The translations under genes were made by a program, and so were the position numbers. Shown here one piece after another: positions 44,050 through 56,800 of a stretch of 64,000 bases of DNA (positions are counted from its first letter, which is position 1; each line of letters begins with the position of its first letter). Under the pieces are notes generated by a model. The model saw only the letters and a program-made list of their open reading frames with translations, searched no databases and had not been told where the DNA came from. Source of the stretch: Spirodela intermedia (Eukaryota > Streptophyta > Magnoliopsida > Alismatales > Araceae); the NCBI GenBank assembly GCA_902729315.2, contig LR746275.1, positions 932,501 to 996,500 of the forward strand, written 5' to 3'.

Positions 44050-47000
44050 GCAGGGCCTTGGGCCCACTTCATCCCCTATGAGGTATAGTCAACCAAAATC
44101 ATTGAGATATTTTCATACCCAACTTAAATATTTTTCAAAAAGTGCAAGTGAAAGCCTAAAACCTGACTATTTATATCATTTTCAGACCTAATTTTTGTCA
44201 CAAGTAATTTCCGAAAAAAAACACAATAACACAAGGATTTTTTTATGAGTTTTATAAGATTAATGGATTTTTTAAAAATCTGTATTTTAGTTGCTATTGT
44301 GATCATATTTCCTGCTGTTAAACGATCATATCCACAATTTAAAAAAAAGAAAAAAAAAAGAAACCGAAGAACACCTGCTGTAGCTGCTTCACTAAGGCTG
44401 GAAGATATGTATAAACTGGTACGCGCAATAAAAAAAATGATGGAAATATAAAATATATATAGAAAAAAAACCCTCTGCATCATGGGTCTCAAGGGAAGGT
44501 GATTTAAATTATTTTGAAAAAATGCATAAAAATTAAAACATGGCTGCGCCTAGTAGAAAGTTGTACGTATAAGGGTAGCCCTGAGTAGAAACAGCGATCC
44601 TAAACAGGATATGGGAAAATAATCAATTTTTTTCTTGCATGAAAATGGCATGGTTATCATAAAATAATAACATTTAAATAATCTCTCTGCATGATTGCAA
44701 AACGTTTTTATGTAAAGTTATAAGCTTTGAGAAACCATGATCGATATAGTGTGAAAATTCAGAATCCAGGTTCACAAGGTATCTATCAGTTTGAAAAGAG
44801 AAACCAATTGGATGTATGGTTCTCAAGAACAAGAATAATTGGAATAATAGATCCAGATACAATAAGATGGCCTCCACCAAAGTCTTGGCACCTCAAGAAA
44901 CAGCTGCTTCAATGTCCTTTTATGAAATAGCCTTTTATTCTTGTTCTTTTATGAAACTTGTACCAAAATACATGCCGTATGAAAACATCCAAAGTATATG
45001 AATTATAGAGAAAAGATTTACCCAGATCAGTTCCAATATAAATGTAAATTTATATTAAAAACAGAGATCACTACTCATACAGATACTTCTGTTTTAAGAG
45101 ATATTCGATGTAATTGATGGCAGTGAGCTCCTCCAAAGGCAGTGAAGGTTATCAAACTATTATGACAAGTACTTTCAGATAGATACCAAAATGAATGTAA
45201 ATCTATACAAGTCTCGTCATGATATGAATAGAGTTGAATGCAAAACATTATTGAAATCTTAAAAAAAACTAGAAATTTATTCCTAATTTTCTTCATTTGT
45301 TGAACTTTGAATCATAGTGATAGAAAATATTATAAAAAAAAAACTCAGACTAATGCATGATCCAAATGTAGAGCATGAGGAAATGGAGTCTTCAAGGACA
45401 AAAGTTTCATCTCAAGAAGCCCTAAGAGACAAAGGTATAGTATAGTGCAGGACCTACTTAATGCTAGAGAGAAGCCCTTGTCAAACAGCTGCAGGAGACG
45501 CCTCCATGTGATGAGCTCTTTCTATTTCATATAGTCAGTGAAAGGGGAAGAGATGACAAGTCACTGTCCCTCACCTATCTCTCTCTTTGTCCGACTCCCC
45601 CCCACAATCTCCCTTTTCCCCCCTCCGTCTCTGTCTGTCTCTCTCTTCTCCTTCCTTAAGAGACAGGTAACACGCATGTAACATGAGGTAATGAGTCATA
45701 CTGTCCATTTAATATAGTGAGAGGGGGTTTAAGGTAATCCCTAGGCATGCCCTTGCCCTATAATTGCAAGGGGATATCGATAATAATAATAATAATAAAT
45801 ATTATAGTATGCTTTTATTTCGCATAAAATCTAATACACTGTCAAACGTACGATTTACCACACAGTTCTACAATCTATAATAACATACTGAAAATATCCA
45901 ACTAACCAGAGACGTTACAACCCCCAAGTTCGTCCACTCAAAAGTAGTTCAATCAACTACAGACAAACATCAATCAGTTGTCATGAACTAAGTTTTAGTG
46001 GTATCACTTCGTTTTATTTTGCTATAATTGGCCAGCATTCATCCACGTGGCCGTATCTCAATCAACTCTATACAAACTTTTGCCAATGATGGCAAATTCG
46101 ACCCAGCTGATTCGAGTCAGCTAGATCCATCGAATATTGTCAGTTTGCAGAATTTCATTGTATTTCGCTATACTTGGCCAACGTTCATCTCAAAAGGTGT
46201 ACCTCCACCAAATTTGCCCACTTCAGTCAACTTTACACGAACCTGGGTGTACTGCGTTGACTTCAAACGGAAAGTCCTAATATCAATAAAACTCCAGAGA
46301 AATCATCTTGTCGGCACCATGTCCTCCAATTTAGGGGAAGTGCAGTAAAGCCATTTCTTAGTATATAGGGTCTAGGATTTCCGACTGCTCTACTTCAAAG
46401 GGAATGCTTAGATTTCTTCCACCAGGGTGCATAAACAAAGATGGAATAAAGCAGGAATGTTCTTTCCTTTCTTTTTTGGAGGGAGATGGCGGGGTAGCAG
46501 AATTGAGTACGTCCTGAGATCATTCATGTCAGTTGGCATCCTGAAATATGTTTTTCTAAAGAAGAACTCCCAGTGTTCTCACTGCTAGATTATTTACAAC
46601 GTGGCAAGATTTCTTCTTCCTTCCAAGAGAATAATCACAAAGAAGCATATGCAGCTAATGAAAGATAAAATATCGCATAATGGAGATTCTGAATAGATGG
46701 AGAGCCTAAATGAAGATTCCCATAATCTGATGGAAAAGATATAGATTGAAAGTGTGTTGGTGGCATTAAAAGGGCGTAAACAAGTTCCACAGAAACAAAT
46801 AAGTTGGCAGTAGAGAGGCTAATAAAGTTCATATCCTCAAGGGATTCTCTGTCTCATTCATATTGTAATTTAAAACTGTGCATTGTTTGCAGAATGGCCG
46901 CCATAATTAATAGACTGTAACAGGGAAAATCCCAAGAATTATAAACTTTGTAAGAGATTTACAGTCCCTCCCCTCCACCCATCATCAACCATTGTTGAGT

Positions 47001-47111
47001 AAATTAGATTTTTGAGATATCTGTTTAATCGCAGATACCCCGGTTTTGAGGAATCTCAATTTTGTGATACCAGGAAGAGAGAGAAAGCATGCAGCAATAC
47101 AACAGAAACTT
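44050..47111. other. AT-rich intergenic region with diverged tandem segment
   Basis: No gene is supported. A ~145-bp segment at about 46008-46153 is echoed at 46155-46250 (shared GCTATA.TTGGCCA.C.TTCATC and TCAACT.TA.AC.AAC). An (AAT)n tract lies at 45781-45799 and a CT-rich block at 45575-45655. The plus-strand frame at 46028-46348 covers the duplicated segment and is not recognisable as a protein. Confidence 0.5.
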
Positions 47112-49328
47112 TCATTCATCAACAATATGTTCATTAGCATCTGTTAGTCCTTCCACCAAGATATTGGTCACACTATCATCTGTAGTCCCTGTTTGACGTG
47201 ATTTGTCTTTTCTTTCTCCACCAATGTTTCCAACTAGTAATCCATGTGTATCTGCATCTGGAACGCAACCTTGTTCTAGCATTTGATCCAAGAATTTGCA
47301 GGCTTCGTCCTTATGGGCTTCTTTCAATAATGCACGAATGACTATGTTGTATGCCGGAGAGCAAAGGACCTGTCCTTGCTCAACCAGGTTATCTAATGAA
47401 TGAACGATTTTATGCATTTGAGAACACTCTTCCAGGCAATTCAAAAGGGCAACTGTTGTTTCCGAATCTGGGGCAAGATTGCTGTTGATCATCTGAGCAA
47501 ACAAGAGCATGGCATTTTTTGTCCCGCCTGTGGTACACAGCCCTCTGATCAAAAGACAATATGTTTTGACATCTAATGCGCAATCTTCCACTAACATCTG
47601 TGAGAAGAGCACTCGAGCATGCTGTGGTCTCTTCAATTCCAACAATCTGAGGATGATTGAGTTGAATGTGGTAGAGCTAGAAGGTGATCCATTGCAGAAC
47701 GAAATTGATCGCAGCTTGATGGCTTCAGTAATCAATCCCTTCCAGCAGATATGAGAAATGAGTAAGTTAAGTGATGCTGCTGGGAGGCTATGGCCTTTGC
47801 CAGACATATAATAGAAAACATCCATCGCTTCTTGAATCATTTCCTCATGACAAAGAGCATGAATAAAACTCGAGTAGGATTCGGAATCCAAGACCCATGA
47901 TTCAGCAAGAACATGCTGAAAACACAGCAATGCGTTGCTGATCTCACCAGCTTTAGAGTAACCAGCTATAAGAGAGGAAAAAGCCACTTCATCAGGCAGA
48001 TATCCCGAGGTGATCATCCTACTGAGAACCTCTGATGCTTTTCTAGGATTTTCTGAATCACAAAGTGCCCTTGTTAGAATATTCCACGAAATGTTGTCAC
48101 CAACACCATTTTCAAACATCTTCGTTAGAAAATTACCCGCATGAGGAAATCTTCCCTCACTGCAGTAAGCTTTGAGCAGGGCATTGTAAGGTTGAGGCTC
48201 AAAAACATCATTACTCTCTAGAAAGATAGTAGCTTCATTAAATCTACCAACTTTGCAAAACCCATTTACGACGGAAACATACGCATCGATGTCAGGAGCT
48301 ATGCCCATTTCTGACATTTCTTCAACAAGGTAAGCTGCATCGTCCAGTTCTCCATTCTCACATAAGCAGTGAATCAAATCACAGTAGATAAACAGATCCG
48401 GAAGAACACCAAAAGCTCTCATCATTTTAAACAGCTTCTTTGCTTCAATTGATGTATTAAACTTGCGTAAAAGAGGCATAATGCTACCAAAAAAATCAGG
48501 ATCAGGTTTACATCTGCATTCGATCATCTCATCTAAAACCTTGGAGGACTCTTGAGCACGACCATTCACACAAAGATTCAACATCACAGTCTGAAATGTC
48601 TTGCTATTTGGCACACATCCCCTCCTGTTCATCCTGCGGAACTGGTCTATTGCTGCGTCGACATGGCCAGTTCGGAACAGCGCCTCAATAAGACAATTAA
48701 CGGTATCCACACTGGGTACAACACCACCTTTGACCATTTCCTTATATACAAACACAAGAGAGTTGAGATCTCCCCACTCAGCCAGAAGAGAATCCATGAG
48801 GCCATTGCATACTGAAATTGATGGCAAACGGCCCTCCGAGCACGCCGCTCGAAAAACCCTCAAAGCGTCTGACAGCCTTCCTTCTCCACAGAACCCACTC
48901 ACCAGGAAGCCCAGGACCTCCTCCATATTCGGGAGATCGGCCTTGACCATCTCTTTCACGCGAGCCTCCACTCCTTGAGCATCCCCCGCCATGACCAGTC
49001 TCACGACAACTTGTGCATAGCCCTCAGGAGTCACCTGTCGAAACTCCCGTGAGGAGCCTCGCCGGAAGACATCGGCGCCAGAGTAAAGCTCGGGCGAGGA
49101 ATCCAGCTCTTCCCGGTGGAAGCCATCCTGGGGTTGCCAAAAGGCAGGTTTCAGGCCGGCGGTGAGACACTGATGAACTCGACGGGATCCAAAAAACGCT
49201 CCGGCCACCTCAGAAGCGGCGGCGGCAGCGGCGGGGCAGGGAGAGGAGGAGAAGCGGGAGCTCGTGGAACGCCATGTCAACAAACGCAATCGCCCGTAGA
49301 GGAAAGATGGGAGGAGCTTGAAGCCCAT
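47112..49328 (-). CDS. P-class pentatricopeptide repeat protein
   Basis: Intronless, 738 aa from the ATG at 49328. The open frame extends 31 codons further upstream, but only through a non-ATG start, so the ATG beginning MGFKLLPSFLYGRLRLL is preferred. That N-terminus is rich in Arg, Leu and Ser with no acidic residues for ~50 positions, a good mitochondrial or plastid targeting peptide. About fifteen 35-residue repeats follow in tandem, with typical blocks such as DTVNCLIEALFRTG, DAYVSVVNGFCKVG and EVAFSSLIAGYSKAG. There are no E or DYW domains. P-class PPR proteins bind organelle RNA to stabilise, process or splice it; the target here is unknown. The tail after ~700 is hydrophilic and lacks repeats. 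Confidence 0.93.
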   Translation of the reverse strand: MGFKLLPSFLYGRLRLLTWRSTSSRFSSSPCPAAAAAASEVAGAFFGSRRVHQCLTAGLKPAFWQPQDGFHREELDSSPELYSGADVFRRGSSREFRQVTPEGYAQVVVRLVMAGDAQGVEARVKEMVKADLPNMEEVLGFLVSGFCGEGRLSDALRVFRAACSEGRLPSISVCNGLMDSLLAEWGDLNSLVFVYKEMVKGGVVPSVDTVNCLIEALFRTGHVDAAIDQFRRMNRRGCVPNSKTFQTVMLNLCVNGRAQESSKVLDEMIECRCKPDPDFFGSIMPLLRKFNTSIEAKKLFKMMRAFGVLPDLFIYCDLIHCLCENGELDDAAYLVEEMSEMGIAPDIDAYVSVVNGFCKVGRFNEATIFLESNDVFEPQPYNALLKAYCSEGRFPHAGNFLTKMFENGVGDNISWNILTRALCDSENPRKASEVLSRMITSGYLPDEVAFSSLIAGYSKAGEISNALLCFQHVLAESWVLDSESYSSFIHALCHEEMIQEAMDVFYYMSGKGHSLPAASLNLLISHICWKGLITEAIKLRSISFCNGSPSSSTTFNSIILRLLELKRPQHARVLFSQMLVEDCALDVKTYCLLIRGLCTTGGTKNAMLLFAQMINSNLAPDSETTVALLNCLEECSQMHKIVHSLDNLVEQGQVLCSPAYNIVIRALLKEAHKDEACKFLDQMLEQGCVPDADTHGLLVGNIGGERKDKSRQTGTTDDSVTNILVEGLTDANEHIVDE

Positions 49329-50025
49329 CCTCGACAAACCCCCTGATTCCGAGACATCTAGGCGCCGCTGGTGGGTTTCCCTCTGCCTGCCTGCCGAGAA
49401 TAGAGAGAGCACGGCAGCCAATCCACCATCCCTCAGTAGCTCCCCCCCCCGTCACCTCGATTCGCCAACGAACCACTTTTCGTAAAGCTCACCAAAGCAT
49501 GCCATGAATCTAAATTACTTTCCTTTTAGATTCCCTTTTTCTCGCAATACACAATGCGAGCCCACGCTAGAAGTAGCTCATCTATCCTCATCTCTGCGAA
49601 TAATCCACGGCGTACAGGGCTCCTCATAAAAACAAATATATATTGATGGATTATAGACGTTGTGATGATAATATAGGCAACATTATGCGACCAACAACTG
49701 TTTTCAAGGCGGGCCTTTTGAACGAATTTCGTGTCTAATAAACTTCCACATGAACAGGGCCCCCATGCAGGGCAAGGACTCTACTTTTTTTAGACTAGCT
49801 GATAAATCAGAAGATGATTTATGACCTTGTGGGCAAGATCAGTCACCAAGATCCAAGATTAATGCTGGGGAGTTTGACAACGATGCTGAGGTAGCAGATC
49901 AGAGGAAGAATCACCCTTGCCAGAGCGTCTTCCTCTCCATGGACAAAGACGAAAAGATGTAGCAAAATCTTGAAACCTTGGGCAGGAGAAGATGCAATAG
50001 AGGATGATCCTCCGCCTCCGGCATG

Positions 50026-53000
50026 TCATGAGGCCTTTCTGGAGAGGTTTTTCAGGCCGCAACCAACGCATTTGAGCAGCACGGTGCTCGTCACTGGCTC
50101 GGGGGTGATCACGAACTTGACGCCGAGGAACTCTCGGATGTTCCTCAGTGTTTCGATGCCATATGGGGTGAGTCGCCCAACCCGAACCTTGGACACATCT
50201 TGAGGGCACAGAGCGCACAGGAGGAACACCAGTCCCTGCGACAATTCGGAGGATGGAATCAGTGCAAGAATCCAAAAAATAACATGGGGCCACTTATCGG
50301 ACATTGAATTGATTCTCTGATGAATATGAATTGAGCATTAACATCATTGCTTCATAATATGGAGCACCAGGGAATGACCGCTCTTCTCATAATTCTCTAA
50401 ACATCCGGTTAGATGTTCATATATATATATATATATGCATCACTCGTGGCCCTTGACCAGATATATAAACTTATCACAGATAGAAATGACATGGGCCGTC
50501 GCAATGGAACCCTCCAATTGACCAATGTTCTCTGGTGACCGGAGAGTTCAACAGGCTTTCAGATGCTTATGAGGCATTGTTAAACAGTTGTTGAATTGGA
50601 TACTCAAGTGAACATGGATCTAGAGGGAAATATTATGTTCGGCAATTTCAAGCAGAGGAAGAGCGTTCCATTGTTAATATTGTTTTATTTAATAATCATG
50701 AGAAACAATGATCAGGACACATACTACAGGAAAATGAAAATAAAAAGAACTAAGAACACAGCCCACCTGATGTGTTGAGTCAACAACTCCGCCTTGCTCA
50801 ATTTCTCCAAGCAGCATAGAAGCAACTCGGACACCAAGATCTTCAGGAGGCAACAGGTCGGGCTTCTCTTCAGAATCATTCATGTGATCCAAATCCTCTT
50901 GCGTATAGCAAACTGCAGAATCTGCAGAGATCAGACAACCTGAAGTTGTCTCTGCGACCAAAGATATCCCATATCCCGGAGATCTAACATAAAAAAAAAT
51001 ACCAAAGTTCATTTAATCAAGTAGGATTTGAATATCTGGCAAAATAAAGTTTCATTTAAATTCATCAAAAGGTAGACCAACAAGAAGGAGAAGCCAATTT
51101 ACAACTATGCTTCGATTAATAAAGCGAATATGAAACAGCCATCTTGTCTCTATGATGCAGTATAAATGTATAGAATGGCATAGGCCAAGGATGAAGGGCA
51201 GAGGTAATGAAATATGAATCCCCTACCCTACTCGAAGCTGCATGATCCTGCCTCATGTATGGTAAGACACAGTAAGAAACTTTCCTCACTAAGTAAAAAA
51301 GGATTTTAGACAGAAAAAGATAAGTACTCAGCGTCTACTCCTAAAAGCTGACTTCTTATGTCGTCAATTAAAAGTTCAATTATCATGTGGAAAAGGAGCA
51401 GAAAAATCGGATAGCCTTGACCATCTTTGCCAGTTCCTACAGGAGCTCTAGCATATGGGTATCTTCCATGATAATGAGAGACTGCCCTATTGAGCAAGCA
51501 CTAGCTACAGTAGAGTCATTAGGTAAAACATATCCATTGGAGAGCACAGACTAAGCATCATCTATCAAACTTGGGCCTTAACATTTGTAGAGAGAATGTA
51601 ACCTGCGGCGTATACAAACCAAAAGAAAACGTGTTGGGGTCTTGAAGGCTAAAAACAAGTCGTTACCCATGTTCTTGAGTTCATATGGGAAGGTGGGTCT
51701 CCAAAAGGCAAAGATCTCTCGAATACATACATACAAACGAGTTTCATCAAACATCTTGGATATACCAAGACAACAATATCATAAACTCAGATACCACAAG
51801 TTGCTGGAATTCACGGAAGGCAGTAAAGATGGCAAGATCACATTAAGATTCTAAATATTCGGACATGTCCAACAAGCGAACGGAAGAACAGTCAATAAGG
51901 CAGCAAGAGCAGCGAACTGTGCAGGGCAAAAAATATCATTCAAGGAAAAGCTCATACTTTCCCCCAGAAGGTCCAGATTTACTGTCAATAAAGATGTGAA
52001 CATCTGGGATAAAGCTATTGAAGATTCCTCGGGCAGCATAAACCATACGGTTCCCAATCTGAGGTGAAACTCTTGTAGAGAATGCTACACCTCGAATCCT
52101 CCTGACCATTCCCTCATCAATCCAGTTCGCTGCCTAGGGAAAGAATGAGAGAAAGTACACGCGCAAAGGTGAGATGGCAAGAAAAAGGATGGACAAAGGA
52201 TATTGCTTTCAGAAGAGGGAAACCCAACAACTCACCGACAAGCTACCCGGAACAATAGGAACTCCGAGAACCACCTCTCCACCACCCAGGGGTGGAGCCC
52301 CCCGGCTTTCTATCTTCAAATCCAAACCCTCCAATGGAACTCCAAAATGCTTGAGCAAATGCATTGTCGTCGTCCTGAATGTATCAACAGAGGGATCCTT
52401 GGGGTCATTTGTGATCCCTGAAACAAAGAAACTCTTTAGCCTTAAACGAACAGGACAACTTTATAGAAACTACCTCGATAACCAAGAGGGGAAGGGGTAC
52501 TCACTTTTAAAAGGCAAAGTGAAAGGAACATAGATTAACCCACACGCAAGATGGTCAAAATTATGCAGAGGTGAAATGGATTAATGGCTAATGATTTCAG
52601 GATCATCTCATGCCGTATGAACAAATGTAGCTGAAGAAAATTAGCCATTTTCATGATTAATCCGCTAAAGCTACCCATATGTTGAGTTTACGCAGTGCCC
52701 ATGGACCAATACTTATCAGGCAAGCAAGAGATAACTTGTAGGCTTGCTTTACTGGTGGGGAACAGGGGAATTGAGTGGAACCTTTGAGTCTGATAGAGAG
52801 AGGCTTCTTCCCGAAGAGGCCGAGAAGGATGAGAGGCTCCAAGAAGTAACCAATGGAACGGCTGAGCCCACAGTCGTGGACCAGGTGCTTCCCCCCAATC
52901 ACCACCCCGGGCTTGTACTTCAGCTTCGTGCCTGAACAAGAAACGTGCGAGGAACAAAATCAGACCAGAACAAGAGGAGGAAAATCCAACGACAAAGAAT

Positions 53001-53225
53001 ATATCTGTTGGGGGGCGCACCTGTATCATTAATCTCGACGGTGCAGTCATCGGAGATCCTCTCAACCAGCCGGAGGAGCGAGACCTCGTGAGGACGGAGA
53101 CCTGGGGATATGTCGTCCGACCTGATGTCCTCGATGAGGATGGGGGTTGAGGAGAGCGTCGCGAGCACCAGCCGCTGCCGGAACTGCTGTCCCCCCTTCA
53201 GCCGCTTGTAGTTCACCTTCCCCAT
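50026..53225 (-). CDS. RCL1: RNA 3'-terminal phosphate cyclase-like protein (RCL1)
   Basis: Exons, minus strand: 53225-53021, 52931-52782, 52417-52236, 52133-51958, 50983-50767, 50235-50026. All junctions are GT-AG with matching phases and give 379 aa, the usual size. The sequence is recognisable along its length: a conserved start KGGQQFRQRLVLATLS, VEINDTGTKLKYKPG across the first junction, CGLSRSIGYFLEPL, GAPPLGGGEVVL, RGVAFSTRVSPQ, GKSPGYGISLVAETTSG and PEDLGVRVASMLLGEIEQGGVVD. In yeast and animals Rcl1 is a nucleolar protein that works with Bms1 in 18S rRNA maturation (cleavage at A2). It resembles RNA cyclase but lacks cyclase activity. The same role in this plant is inferred. A non-ATG extension of the frame exists upstream of the chosen ATG. 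Confidence 0.95.
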
Positions 53226-53822
53226 GGCTCGTTCTTCCTCCACCCCCAAACCCCCTCCCTCCCCCACCGGCTGCGATAAACCCTAAGAAAAATCCCACTT
53301 GGTCGCCCACACCACGCCTGCGGAAGACTCTTTCACCAAGCGAAAAACCTTGGACGCTGGGGGACCTGATAATGGCTGAAGACGGCGGCGATAGCAAGCT
53401 TAGCAGGGTTTGACTCAATGCCTTTTTAGGCAGTAAATATTATAGCCATGAGATGAAGACGACGGGAGATGACGCCCGGCGGCGCACAGAAAGGCCTGAA
53501 CCTGGTTAAATACGGAGAGAGTAAAAATGAAGTCTTTTTGCGTACTAAAATACTACTAAAATTTATTATATGTATACGAGAATGATAGATTAATCTATAA
53601 GATTAATGCGGAAATATTCATCTGTAAAATCAGATCGTGGCACCTGAACTTTTTCCGGATTTGGATCAATTGATTCAGCTTATCGCATTCAGACAAGGCC
53701 CAGGTCCACTAAGACCCAAATGCAAAAAGCCCATTGGGATTTGTATACATTGACCAATTTAGTATATTTCCTAAACATCGACCAATAATAAATTCCACAT
53801 GTGGCATGGTTTTCCTCACTTC
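53226..53822. other. Promoter side of RCL1 up to the copia element
   Basis: About 250 bp of GC-rich sequence next to the RCL1 start should hold its leader and promoter. It is followed by AT-rich DNA up to the left LTR. No other gene is visible. Confidence 0.45.
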
Positions 53823-56800
53823 TTGTTATTATTTACTGCCCCAAAATTCAGTTGGCCAAAGGGAAGGGCTCAATAGTAGAAAAGGGGAAAGCTCATTTCC
53901 TACCTATTTAGGGTATGAGAGAGCTTTTTCAGAATTAGGGAGTTTCGGAAGCTTTGTGGAGAAGGGAGACTATTATTTTGAGTAGTGTTTTGGGCTTGGA
54001 GAAAAGAGAAATAGGTAAGTCTTTCTCCTTTTCTTCATTGAAATTTCATTAACTTCAAAAATTAATAACTTTGTCTTTAAGTTAGAAGAATGAGACTTGA
54101 GAGAATTATCTTTCTTTATTTATAACTCTATTTAGATCTCCATTGTTCTTGGTGTGGATGTAGAGGTTTTATCTCCAAAACACAAACAATATATTACATA
54201 TTTTCTTTTATTCAAGGTGATTAAAAAAAACTATTATTACTTTAATATTCGCAGCATTTTATTGTGGATTTTTTTAGAAATTTTCTTATTGTAAGAAAAT
54301 ATAATTTGAGGTTAGTATGTTGTATTTGTGACAATTGATATATATATAATGTTGTAATGTGATTGTTTACATAATCATATATTTGTTATTAGAGATTTAA
54401 TTTCTAGTTTTTTGTAGTTGTGCTCTAGTTTATCAAAGCCAAGCTAAATTTTTTTATCAAATTTATTTGTTCAAAGATGTAAATGACAAATTTGAGGTTC
54501 CAGAATTTGATGATAAAATTGACTTTGGCTCGTAGCAAAAGAGAGTGAGTGCATTCTTTATCCAACAAGGTTCACACAAAGTTCTTTATGTGAAAAAATG
54601 AAAAAACTAGGTGATGAAGACTAACATAATTTATATCTGAAAGTAATTATTATTCAATTATGTTTGTTTGATAAAGTGATATGTAATATTTCTTAGGTAG
54701 AGACTATTGTTGATTTGTGGAAAAAATTAAATATGTTGTACATATCAAAGACCACACTTAAGAAAAAAATATATTTGAAGAAACAACTTCATAACTTATA
54801 TATAAGTGAAGTGATAATTTTTTTAGAACATATTAATAATCTAAATAAGTTTAGCCATTAGCTTTACAAAATGGAGGTTAAGCTTGAGGTTGAAGGTCGG
54901 GTCATCTTCTAACATCCTTACCTCTATCCTATAATTATTTTGTGATTACCATTTTACATAATAAATATACTTTAAAGATGGACAAACTTAAATCAACATT
55001 ATTATTTAATGGTGTCAGATTAAAAGCCTTCACATGTGGTAAATGCTTGATTGTTAAAAGTGTGAGTCATGATAGAGGGCAGAAGAAATCTAGAGCTGAT
55101 AAAGGAAATGATGCATATTACTACTATAAGAAAGTAGGTACTTAGAAATTAGATTGTCCTAATCTCAAGAAGAAAAAAAAAAGAGAATAAAGAATTAACT
55201 ATGGAGATTAGTACATTGTTTGATTCAAAACCTCAAATAGTTGTTCATTTAATCTCCTCAAACTTGAATTACTCTAAAATAGATTTTGATCAAGTTGTTC
55301 CTATCATTTGTGTCTATTTAAGGATTATTTTGACACATACAAACCTCATGATAGAAGTAAGAGTATGATGATAAATAATAAAAAATGTAAAACTATTGAG
55401 ATAAGAATAGTGGAAATCAAAATGTTGGATAGAGTAATTAGAACTTTGACAAATGTGACATGTACCTATTTGAGAAAAAAGTTGATCTCATTAGGTACCC
55501 TTGATGGGAATAGTTATACTTATACTAGTGGGAACTATCTTCTTAAAATCAAAAAGAGTATTTTTCTCTTATAGAAGGGGAGAAAACTAAGTCATTATTA
55601 AGCTGCTTGGGACAACCATATTTGGTGATGTAGTCACCGCATCTCATTTTGAAATTGAAGATGTTAGTATATTGTGACATGTTAAGTTCAACCATATGAG
55701 TGAGAGGACTTTTCACAATAAAAATTACTCAAGGATATTATATCTTAAAAATTTGGTGTACACAAATTTTGTATTCTTGGTAAATAGTGCAAGGTCAAGT
55801 TTTTTACTTCTTCTAAGAGAAGTAAATATATTTATAAGAATGTTCATTTGGGTGTTTGAGCTGTATCTTCAGTCACCTCATTGAAAAGAATTGAATATTT
55901 TGTTACGAAAAATATTAGGTTCATTTTTGAAATACAAATACGAGGTGCTTGATAGTTTCAAGCTTTGAAAAGTTAAAATGAAAAAATAAATCGATAAGCA
56001 AATCAAAGTCTTATGCACTAATAGTGCTGAGTAATCATCTACAAAATTTGAAAACTTATATTCTAAACAAGACATAGTCTGTCACCTAAGTATTACAAAA
56101 ATAAAACTACAAAAAGATGTAGCTGAACAAATGAATAAAATATCACTTGAGAGGCCTCTAAGTAATTTTGGAGTCAAGCTAGTAACATAACTTACTACAT
56201 AATCAATTGGCTGCCTTCTATAACAATTAGAGTCAAGACATTTTAACAATTTTGGTATGAAAATTAGTAGATTATTCCAATCTACACATATTTCGTTGTT
56301 TTGCACATGTTTTGTTATAAAATAGTGAGTGAAGAAAGTTGGATTCTAAGTCAAAATAAACTATTGTCTTAAGATATAAAATAGGTGTCAAAGGGTTTAG
56401 GTTATGGAATCTCCTAGCTTATAAACCAAGCTTAGTAAGGATGTCACATTTGATGAAGCATCAATGTTGAAAAAAGTTCAACTTCTACTTCTAGTGACAA
56501 TGATATCAATAGCTTCATTAAAAGTAGAGTTGGTTGAATAAGCACAAAGAGCTGATATAAAATTTAAAAATTCTTCCCTTTATTAATAGCCTTCAATACA
56601 CTTAAATCAAAGTAGCACTTACACTATTGTTACAGGTATAAGGAGAGAAGTTAAAATATTATTAAAAATTTCAGATTCTATTAGCTATGTATTTCCTATT
56701 CCTCCTTCTCATCCTACAAATGTTTAATAAGGTAATTCATAGTGCATGAACAAAGGATTACTATTAAAGAAGATATTACATCTCTTCATCAAATGACAAT

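Noticed and set aside
49329-49421. N-terminal extension of the P-class PPR protein
   Set aside because: The extra 31 codons begin at a TTG. The first ATG in the frame is at 49328 and gives a good targeting peptide.
53226-53267. N-terminal extension of RCL1
   Set aside because: It starts at a GTG; the ATG at 53225 begins right at the conserved MGKVNYKRLKGGQQFRQRL end of the family.
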